A DNA stretch of 30,000 bases, taken from Paulinella micropora (Eukaryota > Cercozoa > Imbricatea > Euglyphida > Paulinellidae). A program made the translations under genes and the position numbers. How positions within the stretch are numbered: the stretch's first letter is position 1; the number at the start of each line of letters is the position of its first letter. The DNA is taken from the NCBI GenBank assembly GCA_019918135.1, contig WBZZ01003609.1, positions 60,001 through 90,000 of the forward strand, read 5' to 3'. The notes below the pieces were generated by a model that worked only from the letters and a program-made list of their open reading frames with translations, had not been told where the DNA came from and ran no database searches. Below are positions 1-11,721 of the stretch, in pieces.

Positions 1-1
1 A

Positions 2-936
2 ATTCCTACAGATTTCCAAGTCCGCGGTGTGACCCCCAAACCCGAAGTGGCGCGGGCTTGGGATGGAAGTAAAAGTCCCGAAGCCAACCACAAGCTGGTT
101 GTGGACAGAGTTAGTATTCCAGAGCTCATTAAAGCTTGGAAGACTAAGTCGCGCATAATCATGTTGTTCAACATCGCGACCTATCGTCGAGGGGTCACTT
201 CTTTCGTCCATGCGAACCAGCCTGTGGAATGGGATAAGAACGGGCGCTTGAATACGAGAATCGCATCTTTTTTCCCTCCAGGAGAAAAGATATACTACAA
301 GGCCGAGGACCGTGTCTGGACTGATGACGAAGAAGAGGAGGACGAAGAAGCGGCCGCGGCGAATGAGTAGGTATGCATCTTCTTTCCGAAATGATCACAT
401 GTACGATTGCTTTTGTGTGCAGATTGTCTGCGTGGGACAAGGGGAAGATGTGTCTACTGCCAAACGTTCCAGGTTGGGATTTTATGTACTTTGTTGAGTA
501 CATCTCCCCTGTACCAAACTCAGACTTGCATCTAGTCCAGTTTTTAGGAAACTCTGGTTTTGCCTGCCAGCGAACCCCCAAACAGCTGCCAGTTCTCAGT
601 CGTGCGTTTATTTCTAGAGTAGATTTTAGGGAAAACAAGCCTGTTATTTTGTTTGTTAGCAATAGGGAAGCTTGTCAAGCTTACACTGCAGAAATTCCGG
701 GTGACGTGTTGAGAAAAAATATGCAGGTTTTCGAGGATGGGGACCTGCCTCTCAATTCAGGCGGAAGTTCACGACGGTTAACATTAGAAAGTTGGGAAAA
801 AGTCCTACGTACTTTGAAAAACTCAGATCGAAAATTAAGTTTGACATTAAATAAAATAAACCGGATATTTACTTTAATAAGTAGTGGCCAGGACTTCATG
901 AGGGCCGGGATAATAAGGGTAGATATGAGAATATAG
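2..936 (+). CDS. 3' part of a two-exon gene of unknown function
   Basis: The frame is open from the window edge, so the start lies upstream. Exon 1 (2-366) ends in an acidic Glu/Asp run followed by Ala. It would stop at a TAG at 368-370, but a donor GTAGGT at 367 and an acceptor TGTGCAG ending at 422 join it in phase to a second open frame (423-936). Splicing turns the last Asn-Glu into a continuing Asn-Glu-Leu-Ser-Ala-Trp. Exon 2 reads as ordinary protein to about 770 (aromatic-rich, then hydrophobic stretches) and becomes AT-rich and less convincing beyond 800. The true 3' end may therefore be earlier, or another intron may follow. No domain is recognised. It could be a host gene or part of an unrecognised element. 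The splice is seen by motif and frame only. Confidence 0.5.
367..422 (+). other. Probable 56-bp GT-AG intron
   Basis: Donor GTAGGTATG and acceptor TTTTGTGTGCAG are both close to consensus. Removal bypasses an in-frame TAG and joins two open frames in phase 2. No branch point was assigned. Confidence 0.6.
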
Positions 937-939
937 GTT

Positions 940-1440
940 AAAACCCGGGATTTATAATCACAAAATCATGAATAAAATCTTGGATCCAAGATAAAAATTT
1001 AAAACTCGTGATTTTAAATCTCGAGTCCATGATTACAAATCCTGATACCAAGATTTAAAATCTTGATTTAAGAAAATAATCTTGGAAACGTGATTTAAAT
1101 CTTGGAAACAAGGCGTAAAATCTTGGGAACCTTTGGTTTCTTAAGTCACTATCCCGTGATTAAAAATCATGATTACAAGATTTTCTATCCTGATTCAGTG
1201 AAAAAATTTATGAAAGCCATGATTTTAAATCTTGGTATCAAGATAAAATATCTGGACTTCAAGATTTTTAAATCTTGATATCAAGATAAAAATCTCGGGA
1301 ACGTGATTTTTAATCTTGGAATGCAAATCTCGGACCCAAGGTTTTAAATCATAGGTCCGAGATTTTTATCTCGGGTCCAAGATTGCAATCACAGTCCAAA
1401 ATTATAAATCACGGGTCCGACCCAATTTCCCGGCGTTAAG
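940..1440. repeat. Field of degenerate 24-30-bp palindromic repeats
   Basis: About 500 bp is made almost entirely of variants of ATCTTGG-N(2-4)-CCAAGAT joined by A/T-rich linkers such as TTTAAA. Both arms occur many times, with clear imperfect palindromes near 980, 1020, 1050, 1245, 1275, 1340 and 1375. Spacing and sequence are too variable for a CRISPR array or a simple satellite. It holds no coding frame. It may be an old palindromic satellite, the subterminal region of an unrecognised transposon, or a dense field of protein-binding sites. Confidence 0.75.
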
Positions 1441-1464
1441 TTTGGGGGGTGACTTCCGGGATTT

Positions 1465-2661
1465 TTAGAAGGTTTTCCAAGATTTGAAGGTCGTCCGAGA
1501 TTTTTTTTGTCCCGATAGTGCAGCGAGCAAGGTCGGGTAAGCTTCCTCCGCAACGGAGAAGAGAGGGCTCAACGTGATGCTACTACCTTGCAATGTTGTA
1601 CTCAGCGAGACGAGGCGTTGGGCATACCGGTGTCGATGTAGTGGGGATTGAACCTGACGAATCAGTCGAAGTTGCCGTCTGCGTTGCAAAGGTTGACATG
1701 GGTCCAAGAGGGCCAATTATCGGTCGAAATGGCGACGCGAAAGCTGGGTCAGACATGGACAATGCTCGATTGACCAGTGGGGCAGGTGTGCGTGATGCTA
1801 GGATGGATGCCAGCGATGGATGCGGGTCTCGCCGGGGCAGAGGTGTCGCTCCACTGGCTAGACTTCCAGGGCGGGCAAACGGATCGACAGAGGTGGTTAA
1901 AGGTACCCTACTGATCATGATGGGGGCCAATGTTGTTGCACTTACAGGCAACGCAATTGGGGTAAAGGCCAGAGATGGAGTGACTACAGGGGACGATGTT
2001 GCAGCAGATGATGGTGCAGCTGGGGCAGTGGGGATCGTCGGTGGGTAAGTCGGCGGTGCAGGTCCCAAAGGAATACTTCCCAAGGCGGCTGCCGGAGTCG
2101 TACCAGTCAGGGTCGATGGGGCACGGTAACAGGAGTGCTTGCGGGTGTTGGAAGTACCAATCCAGAAAGTGATCCAGGTGCTCCAGCTGCAGGCATCGAA
2201 GTCGTAATTGGTAAATGGTTAATATATACTTCTAAAGGAATGAGAGTACCCAATGGATTCCAGAGGGCTTCTTGTTGAGCTGCAGAGCCTGTAGGTCCAA
2301 GGTACTCCTGGTAGACGTCTTGGGCTGTTATGTTCGCATTACACATCAACTTTAGGGAGGGTGTCGGTACCAATGGTAGATGAAGCAAATTAGTTTGCTT
2401 GTCTTTTATTGCTTTAAGTAAAATATTACGGTATTCACCAGAGTAAGTAGTGAATAAATCTTCTCGGAACTGCGTTGATTGAGTCCACGAGAGGTCCGTA
2501 GTAAGAGGAGTTGACTTCCCTTCCTCGACTTCCTTCAGGAATTTCTTCTCGGAGGGCAGAAGACCATGGTACACTCCCAGGATGGTAAAAGGGTCCAGAC
2601 ATTTCCTCTTATGCTCCCGAAGACGCGACAGGGGATCGTCGTGGCGTGATTTGGCGAACAT
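1465..2661 (-). pseudogene. Broken Pro/Ser/Thr-rich reading frame, unknown family
   Basis: An ATG at 2661 opens a 184-codon frame ending at 2107 (TGA). It starts with a short basic segment containing DDPLSRLREHKRK, then a mixed helical region, then a Pro/Thr-rich tail. A shift of one base near the CCCC run at about 2118 moves the tail into a second open frame (to 1583) of the same Pro/Ser/Thr/Ala-rich character. A third frame continues from about 1640 to 1465. This reads as one protein broken by two frame changes. The N-terminal DPL-x-R-F/L motif resembles the start of the transposase-like gene at 11874. No conserved domain is recognised. It may be a transposon-derived gene; the alternative is an expressed gene with assembly indels. 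Confidence 0.45.
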
Positions 2662-3672
2662 TCCACGTCACCAGGGGTAGGCCAGGCAGTGTTGGTACAC
2701 TTGTAGATCACGATGAGCAGCAAAGAGGATGATCTTGCTGGGTGATAACGGGGTGACCCTAACACAAACAAAACCAGACACATACTGTGTTGGTTGACTG
2801 CATAGAGTGTAGAAGAGCAGAGGACGACACAAAAATGCAAAGACAGGTGAACGATCTGTCTCACATATGTGTTTTGATGACCTCTGATCTCCCACGTTCG
2901 TTGAGTAGTACCTTCCTTGTAGGAGGTGCTTTCAAATCGATCTGTCGACAGAGCACACAAAACTCGTGTGTGCAGTTTCCACTTGAAAGGAAAATTCGAA
3001 TTGTGTTTGGATACAAGCCCAAGGGATAAATTCACAATGAACTCTTATTGAAAGTCTCTATGGCTGCAAAAAGCCCTAACTCCTGAGAGTATGTGAAATA
3101 CCAGTAAATAGCTGAGAGGTCACTTCGTTTATTTACGTAGGTTTCTACTTGTTTGCAGACTTTGGCTGCAAGTACGGTCGCTGGGAACGTAGATTGTGAG
3201 TTGGTATTGCGTAACACTCGAAAATGCTGGTGTAGCACTTGAAGGAGTGCTTCAAGTCCAAGTTGTTGTTTCAAGTGTCCGAAATTCGCTTTTGGAAAAG
3301 TCTTCCACAGTCACAAGGGTTGTGCAATTTTTATTTTCCGTTCTCTTGACTGCGTGTTCACAAATTACCGTAATTTGCGGTTTTCGGGAAATCGAGGGAA
3401 AAGGCAGTAGAGAGGGGGGAAATGGTAATTGTTGTAAAAACTTTGATTAAATCGTTTGAAGTCATTCCTGGACGAAATCGAAAACTGGTTAGTGAAGTCG
3501 AAACGTCGTGCAGAGGAGAACTAACGGGCCGGTCAAAAACAGTAAAATGTCAACGGTAGTGGTTTTGTCCCGTCGTTAAAGTGCTCAGTCTGATACCAAG
3601 CACTCTGAGAATAATGGAGACTAATCTTCCTTCTCTGCAAAAGAGAGGAAAGTATGGTGTGAAAATTATTAT
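2662..3672. other. Intergenic region, no gene supported
   Basis: Short frames occur on both strands but none has protein-like composition, domains or neighbours. The last four bases (TTAT) are one copy of the target duplication of the LTR retrotransposon that starts at 3673. Confidence 0.6.
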
Positions 3673-3909
3673 TGTAATGCCCCCAACGATAGCTCGTAAA
3701 AAGTCGGTAATACAACCAAACACAGTCCTCAAGAATGAGAATGATGTCTCGTTGTATTAGCTCAGTGAAGCCAAAAAGGAAAACGACAACAGACAAGGAA
3801 TAAAATGGCATCAGGTCCAATCCGGACAAATAATACTGAAAAACAAGTTGGTGCACCTGTCACCAGGAAAAGGTACTTTTCTCCGGCTATCCGGGGGGTG
3901 ATGCCTACA
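3673..3909 (-). repeat. 3' LTR of the retrotransposon
   Basis: 237 bp, begins TGTAATGCCC and ends GATGCCTACA on the + strand, nearly identical to 23412-23649. It lies downstream of the coding region in the element's own orientation. The reading frame inside it is not a gene. Confidence 0.93.
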
Positions 3910-3925
3910 GTACCCCCTCCCGATT
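3910..3925 (-). other. Polypurine tract
   Basis: On the - strand AATCGGGAGGGGGTAC lies directly before the 3' LTR. A purine run in this place primes plus-strand DNA synthesis in LTR elements. It also fixes the element's orientation. Confidence 0.8.
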
Positions 3926-4214
3926 TTATGAAGGAAATAGCATTTTCGTCATACACCTTCTGATTTCTTTCTGCAAATAGTTTGCGCTATGGAGTCATGC
4001 CACACAGCGCATCGACCCACGGATAGACGCTGAAAGACGATAAATATATCCTCATACGGCACGTCAAAGCGGATTCTCTAGCCTTTTTTGTAAATTTTGA
4101 ACTTCTTCCCCTCAATTTCTTTTTTTTTTCGGCAGTATGTCAAGAACAAATGTACTATTAATAAAAAATACAAGCAACGTGGTGCTGTATTCCCCCTTGA
4201 TCTCCTTCTTCTTC

Positions 4215-4695
<481 letters not shown>

Positions 4696-5183
4696 CAGGG
4701 AGATCGTAAGTACATTGTCTTTTTTTATGACATACCCTTGTATAAGGCGGATATCCTATGATATAGTATTAGGGGGCCAGTCCTAATAGCTATATCCGAA
4801 GTCGAGGTGTATGTACCCGACCCTGCGATACACCGACACAAGTAGAGATTGACCGTGCTCAGGTACGACAGTATATAATCTATCGTAAAAAATAATTTAA
4901 TGAAAGTTTCAGAGAACAGTTCATTTTCGAGAACATCATCCCAGGACTTGGAAAGGGTCATACCCGGGAACACCATCGCTCAATACACTAGCGATCCCCG
5001 TATACGGTGTAGTATCATCGTCGATCGACCTTTCGCACTCGTATGTTGCGATCGAATGCCAAGTTATATCACTGAGTCTTTTTAATATTCATATTGATAA
5101 CTGATGATGCATGATCGAATCATGATACGCCGTGGGCAATCAATCAGTTTATTTGAGACGCATAAAGAAAAATAGTTTCTTTG

Positions 5184-6656
5184 TCACTGCCTTCGTCCTC
5201 TGGCGCGGATTTCTTTGCCTGGTGGAGGACCACCAACAAAAGTCAGATCGAACTTTGACTGTTCGAGAATGTCCCATATCTTATTAGGGATTCCGCCCAA
5301 CGATAATTCAAAAGGGACATCAAGCACTCCTCTTGGCAGTGTCTGAATGGTCCACGCAGTGTAATCCTTGTCTCTGGGAGTAATTGTATCATCCCATGTC
5401 TCGAGACTTTTTGCGTCTTTATATACTGGCAGATAAATGTCTTGCCTTTGGATCCTCAACCGGGTCCATACTTCTCCAGAACTGGAGTATCGGTTGTACT
5501 ATCTTTGCGGCTGATGATATTTTGAGTGTCCGTGTGACACGCATCTGTCGTGGGACCGTCACGACCCGCATCAAGTATAAGTCTGAGAGAGTGTCATCAG
5601 CGACATGTTGTTCCGCTGGTCTCATCAGATAGAAAACATTTTCACCCATGCGATGGTTGCTATCGCATCGCCTTCCTTCCATCGCTCATGGACAATCTCA
5701 ACGTTGCCAGCGTTTGGGTCAGTGTCCGTCCCCTCCTCCTCCTGGTGGACGTCCTTTGATCTCATCGACCTCATCGCCTTCCTCGGTTGGTCGTTGATAA
5801 GATCATTCCGCGCTCTCCTTAGCTGCGCCTCTGTGATCTTCTCCTTCTTTTCGCTATGCTCTCGCGGAGACTTAGACTGAGTCCCCACCGCGCTGATGCG
5901 GTCAGTCTTCTCCTTGCTGTCCACCTCACTCTCCTCCTTTTCAGCTATCGGTGCCCGATAAGCATCGTCTTGGTCTATGCCAGCCTCCTTGTGGATGGGC
6001 GGCACCTCTTTGAAATCATACTTCATCCTTAACGCCTCCTCAACGGATTCATCTTCCAGTAAGAAGGGATCATACTTAATCAGCCTTCTTACATTCACAA
6101 TTTGCACCTTCCCTCTACCCCTGATCTTGTAATTTAGAGGTCCCGTCTGTTCCATAATTTGATAAGGTCCTTTCCAGTGAGTGAACAGCTTAGAGCTGAC
6201 TCCCTTTGGGACTTGAGGATGGTACAATAGTACAATATCCCCGACCTGGAACTTAATCTGATCCAAGTGCGCTTGTCGCACCCCTTCAGCGTCAGTCTTT
6301 CGGCGCTCCGCCTCTCTATGCGCCCTGACTATTTGTTCCGCCTCCATCTTCACCCTAAGTCTCATCCCAAACAACTCATCCGCATCCGCCAAAGTGTCTT
6401 TTGGGTGAAGGAGCGAAGTCGGGATATCAGGCTCACGCCCATATACTAACTGATATGGCGAGATTGAGCTCTTCGAGCCTCCTAACGCCGTAGAGTGTAG
6501 ACAGTTCATTGCAAACGCAAATGACTCATGATGGTGCTGCCTCGACCCATGCTCTTTGATTCTCCTTCTTCGTGCAATACATCTTTAGCGAGGCTTTGAG
6601 GGGTCTGTGTACCCGCTCGATTTTTCCATTTGCTCGCGGGTTATAGGCAGTAAAAC
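5184..6656 (-). pseudogene. Distal integrase fragment and C-terminal extension of Pol
   Basis: This is the part of the retrotransposon integrase beyond the DNA transposon. It begins at 6656 with the integrase segment AYNPRANGKIERVHR, where the Glu codon (6616-6618) is the third acidic residue of the DDE triad. A single-base shift near 6560-6575 moves the frame to one that runs to 5625. That frame has the SPYQLVYGREP motif, a GPY/F-type module (HWKGPYQI) and then a charged extension. Further one-base shifts near 5680 and 5450 continue the extension to a TGA at 5184. GPY/F modules are known C-terminal integrase domains of Ty3/gypsy elements. The roughly 250-residue charged tail is of unknown role. 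Confidence 0.88.
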
Positions 6657-6658
6657 TA

Positions 6659-6850
6659 TGGATTCACAAAAATGTAATGTCACGTTTTAAGTCTATTCAA
6701 GTCTCTTTAAATCGAGTTTTTCAAAATATAAAGAAAACATGCAGGATCATTTACAACAGCTGGAATTCGATAAAAAACATTTAATTTAATGATAATTAAC
6801 GTTATTTCAATGAAAAAAATGATTTGGAAGGTGTAAGTCTGACTTGGCAG
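6659..6850 (+). repeat. Left terminal inverted repeat
   Basis: The first 35 bases match the reverse complement of the right end with one mismatch. Similarity then continues imperfectly, with shared blocks such as TTTTTCAAAATATAAA, GGATCATTTA and AACATTTAA, for about 190 bp. Confidence 0.9.
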
Positions 6851-7080
6851 TGCGTGCCGGACGACCGCTCCCCACCACCCGAGTTGAGCTTTTCAAAATA
6901 TAAAGAAAACATGCAGGATCATTTACAACAGCTGGAATTCGACGAAAAACATTTAATTCAATAATAATTAAACTTTATTTTAATAAAAACATTATTTACA
7001 AACTTGAAGTGATAGGTTGAAGTTGACTTGAAAATGCAGGCCGATCGCTCCCGACCCCCCCCCCCCCTCACCCAAGTACC
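6717..7080. repeat. Left subterminal direct repeats, about 172 bp
   Basis: The block CAAAATATAAAGAAAACATG...GCTGGAATTCGA occurs at 6722 and again at 6894. Each copy ends near a GC-rich, C-run segment (about 6860 and 7045). A weaker third copy may lie near 7310-7390, where GATTTGGAAAAG is followed by another C run. Confidence 0.85.
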
Positions 7081-7424
7081 GCACTGATCCTTAAAATAAT
7101 CAGAACTAAATAAAAACAATTGAATTAAGTAATAATAAATCATTTTACAATGATATTTATTTATCATAACTACGTCACTATATTCAGTATAGTCTAACTA
7201 TCTAGAAAAAAAATTTTCAAACGCTTCCCGTTAGGGGTATGAAAAAGTCACAGAATATATATTATGTAAATATGATAGAAATGTAAGGGGAAAGGGGAAA
7301 GAGCAAGTGAAAATTTAAAAACGATTTGGAAAAGTAAAACTCTAACTTAATGTTTGGGCGTGTGACTGAGTGAGCCCTCCCCCCCCCGCCCCCAACGCCC
7401 CACGTGCTCACTCAAGCACAGATA
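7081..7424. other. Non-coding left flank inside the DNA transposon
   Basis: AT-rich sequence with a C9 run near 7380. No supported gene. It lies downstream of the left gene's stop codon and includes TTTATT at 7156-7161, which is AATAAA on the - strand and a possible poly(A) signal for that gene. Confidence 0.6.
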
Positions 7425-7773
7425 TTATTTCCGCGTTGCAAGGTATTGCAAATAAGAGTTATTCTGTGCTTGCGTATGCACCAGAAAGGCATTAGCTTGC
7501 TGTGAGCTAGAGGCTAAAAAAGCGGCAAGATCGCCGCTGTTCGCAGATGCCACCACAGCTTGTTGGGGCTATACATTAAACTGAGGTAGCGGTGCAGCTG
7601 CAGCCTGATTCGGTTGAGGCTGCAAATGCTGAGGTAGTACAGACTGATCTGGTTGAGGCTGAACAACAACCTGCTGCGCTACCGGCTGCGCTGGGGGGCA
7701 AACGGCTGGGGCATCTGCTGAGTCCTACCGTACCCGCCATACTGCTGGCTCCCACCGTACCCGCCAATGTTGC

Positions 7774-7857
7774 CTAGTTTCACACATTCCTTGTTTATTA
7801 CAGAGTGAGATGCGGACATCATGTTAATGTTCAAGAAGGATGCAGACATCATCTTAC
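7774..7857 (-). other. Probable 84-bp intron in the left transposon gene
   Basis: On the - strand the donor is G|GTAAGATG at 7857 and the acceptor is ACTAG|GC at 7774. Length is a multiple of three and the intron has no stop in frame, so spliced and unspliced messages would both be open. It contains half of a perfect 26-bp inverted repeat whose other half is the end of the preceding exon. Confidence 0.55.
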
Positions 7858-7882
7858 CTTCTTGAACATTAACATGATGTCC
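7814..7882. repeat. Perfect 26-bp inverted repeat with 17-nt loop at a splice donor
   Basis: Arms 7814-7839 and 7857-7882 are exact reverse complements. The exon-intron boundary of the 84-bp intron falls one base inside the loop-proximal end of the second arm, so the donor sits at the stem-loop edge. Confidence 0.95.
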
Positions 7883-7971
7883 AGGCTGCTGCGTCTGAAA
7901 CTGCCCACCGTGCATGCCACCAGGCTGCTGCATGACACCAGGCGTCTGAAACTGCCCACTAGCTGGCCAAC

Positions 7972-8048
7972 CTTGCAAAAAGAAGATAATGTATTTAGGA
8001 GATGGTGGAAAGGGGTGGGGAGGGGAGGGGGAAAGCGTACTAATTTAC
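7972..8048 (-). other. Probable 77-bp intron in the left transposon gene
   Basis: On the - strand the donor is CCCG|GTAAATTAG (8048) and the acceptor is TTCTTTTTGCAAG|GTTGG (7972), preceded by a pyrimidine-rich tract. Splicing joins ...YLFQP to GWPASGQFQ in phase and enters the Gly/Gln-rich tail. Confidence 0.75.
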
Positions 8049-9149
8049 CGGGTTGAAACAAATATAGTTGCTCAGGAGGGATGTTGGCTGGAGGCTGCTT
8101 GCATGATGAGGCGACCGAAGCTGCACCAAAATGTTCCAAAAGGGAGTGCAGTTTTTGGAAGTCCCGGCCCTGCTTCCGGCAAGCGTTGGCTAACCGCTGC
8201 ACTTCCTTTGCGTACGCGTTGTTGGTTGGATCTACAGCGGCCGCTTTAACAGAATCACAATACGAAAGCCGCAGATACAATACCACTTGTGATTTCCCAC
8301 CTTCCACAGCCCACATTTGATTTCATCATCCGTTGGTGTGTACGGTGGCGGCCTCCGAATCCAGCCCTTCTCAGGTTTATTTTTGCTCACAGCCTTACTC
8401 TTCACCTCGGATTCCTGATCGTCTTCCTCGGTACCCTCCCCTTCCTCATCGCCGAGCGACGTTTCCGACATCTCCACAAGTCTCGTGGCTGCTTTCAGCG
8501 CGCCTTGCGCTGTTTTGCCTGCTTCTTGGCCTCCTTCGCTTCTTTTTCCGCAGCCTCTCTCATTTGTTCAGCAAATGATTTCATTTCGAAAAGGGGCTTG
8601 AGTTCTTTTGCTGGCAAGTCGGACGCGTAAGGTGTTATATACCCAAGGTACTCGGCCTCAAACTGCCAGTCCTCAATCTGTCTGAAGGGCACATCCAAAT
8701 CCAGCAGGCAGAACCTCATGATGCATAACTGGAATGGGGTGGGAAAACCATCCACTTTCCTTAATACCAACAGCTTTCTTCACTAATTTTGACACTTTTC
8801 CTCAACTTCGACGCTTTTCCCAAATTACCGACAGGCCCGAAGACAATGACCTCTTCCGCAGGCTCATCGGGCTTTAATTCGTTCTTGTTGAGGAACGCAA
8901 AACATCGTTCGGGCCACATAAGAGCGCCATCTGCCCCCTTTCTTTGAATCCATGACATCCGTGTCAACAAAGTCAGCAGCCATTTGTGACCAGGGCTATT
9001 TTTAGCAAAGAGAGTCTGCCCCTTGCAATACTGAACCTCGTTCCCGTCCCTGTCCCAGAATTGATATTGCTCGTTGCTCAAAACCGTAAAATACAATCTG
9101 TCTGCAGAAAACCCCTGCTTGATATCCACTCCACCCTCGGGAAGCGGTG

Positions 9150-9253
9150 GGGTGAGCGGCGACTTAGGGGGGGACGGTAACTTAGTGGGGGGCGGCGACT
9201 TAGGGGGGGACGGCGACTTAGGGGGGACGGCGACTTAGGGGGGGACGGCGACT
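9150..9253. repeat. 18-bp tandem repeats coding for PPLSRR
   Basis: Five to six imperfect copies of GGCGACTTAGGGGGGGAC in which the G run varies from four to seven bases. They lie in the left transposon gene. The variable run is a likely cause of local frame changes. Confidence 0.9.
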
Positions 9254-9869
9254 CGAATTGAAAGTTAATGTCATCAACATTTGGCGTAGGTGGGGTGGGT
9301 GGACGGTGACTTAGTGGGGGACGAACGAAAGTGTCAGCAAAACGATCCCTGCCCAAGTCCACCCGCTTGAATTTCACAGAAGCCAGAGGGTCGAAAACAG
9401 AGTCCACTCCCTTCCAAGCGGCAAGTGGGTTTGAAGAAGGGGGTCGAGTGTTTTGGCGGGATCGGTAGAGGATTTGATTGGAATAGACACTTCCCCGGTT
9501 GAATCTAACACATCTGCTGTCTCCCCATCGCTCCCTTTCTCTCCCTCTTTCTTTCCATCTGTTCTGATTTTCTTTTCTTCTTCTTGTTTTCTGATTCTTT
9601 CTCTCTCATTGATCTTGTCTGCAAGAGTTCTTTCTGCTTCTGTCTGAACATACATGCTTTTTTTCTTTCTTGCCTTCTTCACTGCCGGTGTATCTTTTTC
9701 TACATCTTTTTTCTTTCCACCTTTTTTCTCTCCCTTCTTTGCTCCTTTCTTCCGTCCTTTGTTTGCTGCATTCCTTTTCTGCTTCTTATTCTTTACTCTC
9801 TTTCTCTTCCCCGCTCCCTTTCCCTTTCCTCCTCTCCCTCCCTCCCCTTTTTTCCCAGTATCCTTCCAC

Positions 9870-9963
9870 TCTTCTTCTTCTTCTTTTTCTTCTTCTTCTT
9901 CTTCTTCTTTTTCTTCTTCTTCTTCTTCTTCTTCTTCTTCTTCTTCTTCTCCTTCCTCCTCCT
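9870..9963. repeat. (CTT)n microsatellite coding for poly-Glu
   Basis: Nearly uninterrupted CTT/TTC units with a few CTTTTT interruptions. On the - strand they read GAA/GAG within the acidic part of the left transposon gene. Confidence 0.95.
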
Positions 9964-10618
9964 CTTCAGCTCCTTTCTTCGCTCCCCCATTCCTCCCGCT
10001 GCTGGCTTGCTTCTGTCTTTTGGCTGCTGACTTCTTTCTTTGTTTTTTTTTCTTTCTTCTTTCCTTTTTCTTTCTTCTCCTCATCAATTTCTTCATCTTC
10101 TTCCATTTCTGGCTCAAGTCTCATTCTCTCCTTCCTCTGTCTATTCCCTCTCCGCACCTCCCCACTCTCTGGCTTCTTTGGAGAATTTTCCCACATGGAC
10201 TGTTTTCCTGGGTGCCCTGCATTGTCAAAGTACTGCACCATGTGCACAGGCAGGAAACCCAGCGTATTGGCGTTTGGGATGGTTACGAGGCAGGATAGAC
10301 CGACCCAATCGTCTCTCTGACGCAATTCCTCGTCCGGCTTCCAGTCTTGACTTTTGTCATTAATCTCTACCAGCCAAAAAATTTTGTGAGTTTCGTCTCG
10401 TCTCTACGCCAACAACTTAGACACATCCTTGCCCTTCTTGTTTTTCATCTGGACTGCCCAGCAAGAACCAAAAACAACTGCAGCACTACTTGCGTGTCCT
10501 CGTCAGCGCAAAATGTGACCTGCGCCGGTTACGGGCAAAGAAAAGCGGCAACGACCGTATTTTTCGGCACACAAAGAACTCTTTTCTTGACGCCTTCTAC
10601 ATGTCCTTCTCTCTTCTC

Positions 10619-10945
10619 TTCTGTTGTTTCTGATCCATTTTGCTTGCTTTTTTATCACAGACCTTTATTTCATCATATTACAAGTCTGTGATAAGTTTGT
10701 TTCTTTTTTTTGGCTTTCCTTGCAATGTATGTATAGGAAAACAACCAAAAATCCCAAATTTGCCCAGGAAATTGTCGCTCTCTCTTTTTTTCTGTTGTTT
10801 CTGATATTTGTTTTTTTGCTTTTATCACAGACCTTTATTTCATCATTGTACAAGTCTGCGCTAAGTTTGTTTCTTTTTTATTGCTTTCCTTGCAATGTAT
10901 GTATAGGAAAACAACCAAAAATCCCAAATTTACGCAGGAAATGGT
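10619..10945 (+). repeat. Two tandem copies of a 170-bp repeat
   Basis: The block TATCACAGACCTTTATTTCA starts at 10653 and 10823. The following sequence, including GCAATGTATGTATAGGAAAA and AACCAAAAATCCCAAATTT, is repeated with few changes. The spacing is exactly 170 bp. Confidence 0.9.
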
Positions 10946-11598
10946 TTTTCTTTTCATTTGTTTTTATCCAGCTACACTCCCAAAAGCGTTTATATACTCT
11001 CACGAGATAGAACACATGTTTAGGAAGGTCTGTGTCAATTGTTTTTTTCAATGTAATGCATTACTTTCTGTAAATACTGTCCCACAACTTTTTGGTTCAG
11101 ATTGCGCTGCGCAAGTTTCTTCCGGTGGAAACGTGGCCCCTGAGGCTGGTTAGCTCCTCTTTACTGATCACAGAGTTAGGTATCCTAGGTGTCAAGCTCT
11201 GACAAACACTATTTTTGTATGTCTGTACCTATTTTGTCTCTTAGAGTTGTGGAAGTCATACCTGCGCAGCGCAGATTTTTGTTTTCCAGTCCTACATCTT
11301 TCACGTCGAACAGGATGGTACTAGAAATGTAACTCAGACTTGACTAATCATGTAATAAAACTTTCTGCCTATTCTTCTTTCTTTTATATAATCTTTTGTG
11401 TTTTTTAGACTGAGTCAACCACCTGACCGCTGAATTCCTGCGTACTTGTTGGTCTGTGCTCTCCTCATCATTCCATGCTAGTTTATCATTCTAACCTTGC
11501 ACAGACTTCCATTTACTTGTTCTCTAGCTGTGAATAATAACCCATTTGCCTATTAAGCGTTGTTTTTTCATTTCTAGTTAAAAAAGCTGTGCTGCGCA

Positions 11599-11721
11599 GC
11601 TCCCCTCTTCTCTCTTCTCTTTCTCTCTTCTATCTCTATCTATCTCTCTCTTTCCTCTTTCTCTCTTTCTCTCTCTATCTATCGATCTATCTATCTATCT
11701 ATCTGTCTATCTATCTATCTA
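11599..11721. repeat. CT-rich and (CTAT)n microsatellite
   Basis: Runs of CTCTTT change into CTAT units. It lies about 150 bp upstream of the right transposon gene. Confidence 0.95.

Larger units (their letters stand above)
7425..10448 (-). pseudogene. Left transposon gene: acidic/basic, coiled-coil and Gln-rich protein, broken
   Basis: The best start is ATG at 10448, before a basic segment. An in-frame TAG (10404-10406) follows, then an aromatic-rich segment (FWLVEIND...), a long Lys/Glu low-complexity region with poly-Glu (about 9870-9963), six-residue PPLSRR repeats (9150-9253), a compact hydrophobic region (8761-9129), an Ala/Glu/Lys-rich coiled coil (near 8520-8590), an acidic linker, and a Gly/Gln/Tyr-rich tail ending at TAA 7425-7427. 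Two GT-AG introns sit in the tail. Single-base frame changes occur near 9400, 9130, 8765, 8515, 8300 and 7697, the last at a G6 run, and another TAG lies at 7569-7571. No known domain is recognised. Its place opposite the transposase-like gene suggests an accessory transposition or DNA-binding protein, which is inference. Confidence 0.6.

Noticed and set aside
940..1440. CRISPR array
   Set aside because: Repeats are degenerate and palindromic, with no constant repeat or unique spacers, and the sequence is eukaryotic.
3533..3956. A gene in the 107-codon frame and its twin at 23387-23596
   Set aside because: Both frames lie in the two LTRs; their likeness is LTR identity.
9584..10320. Phe/Ser/Leu-rich frames on the + strand
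   Set aside because: They are the antisense of the Lys/Glu low-complexity region and the CTT microsatellite.
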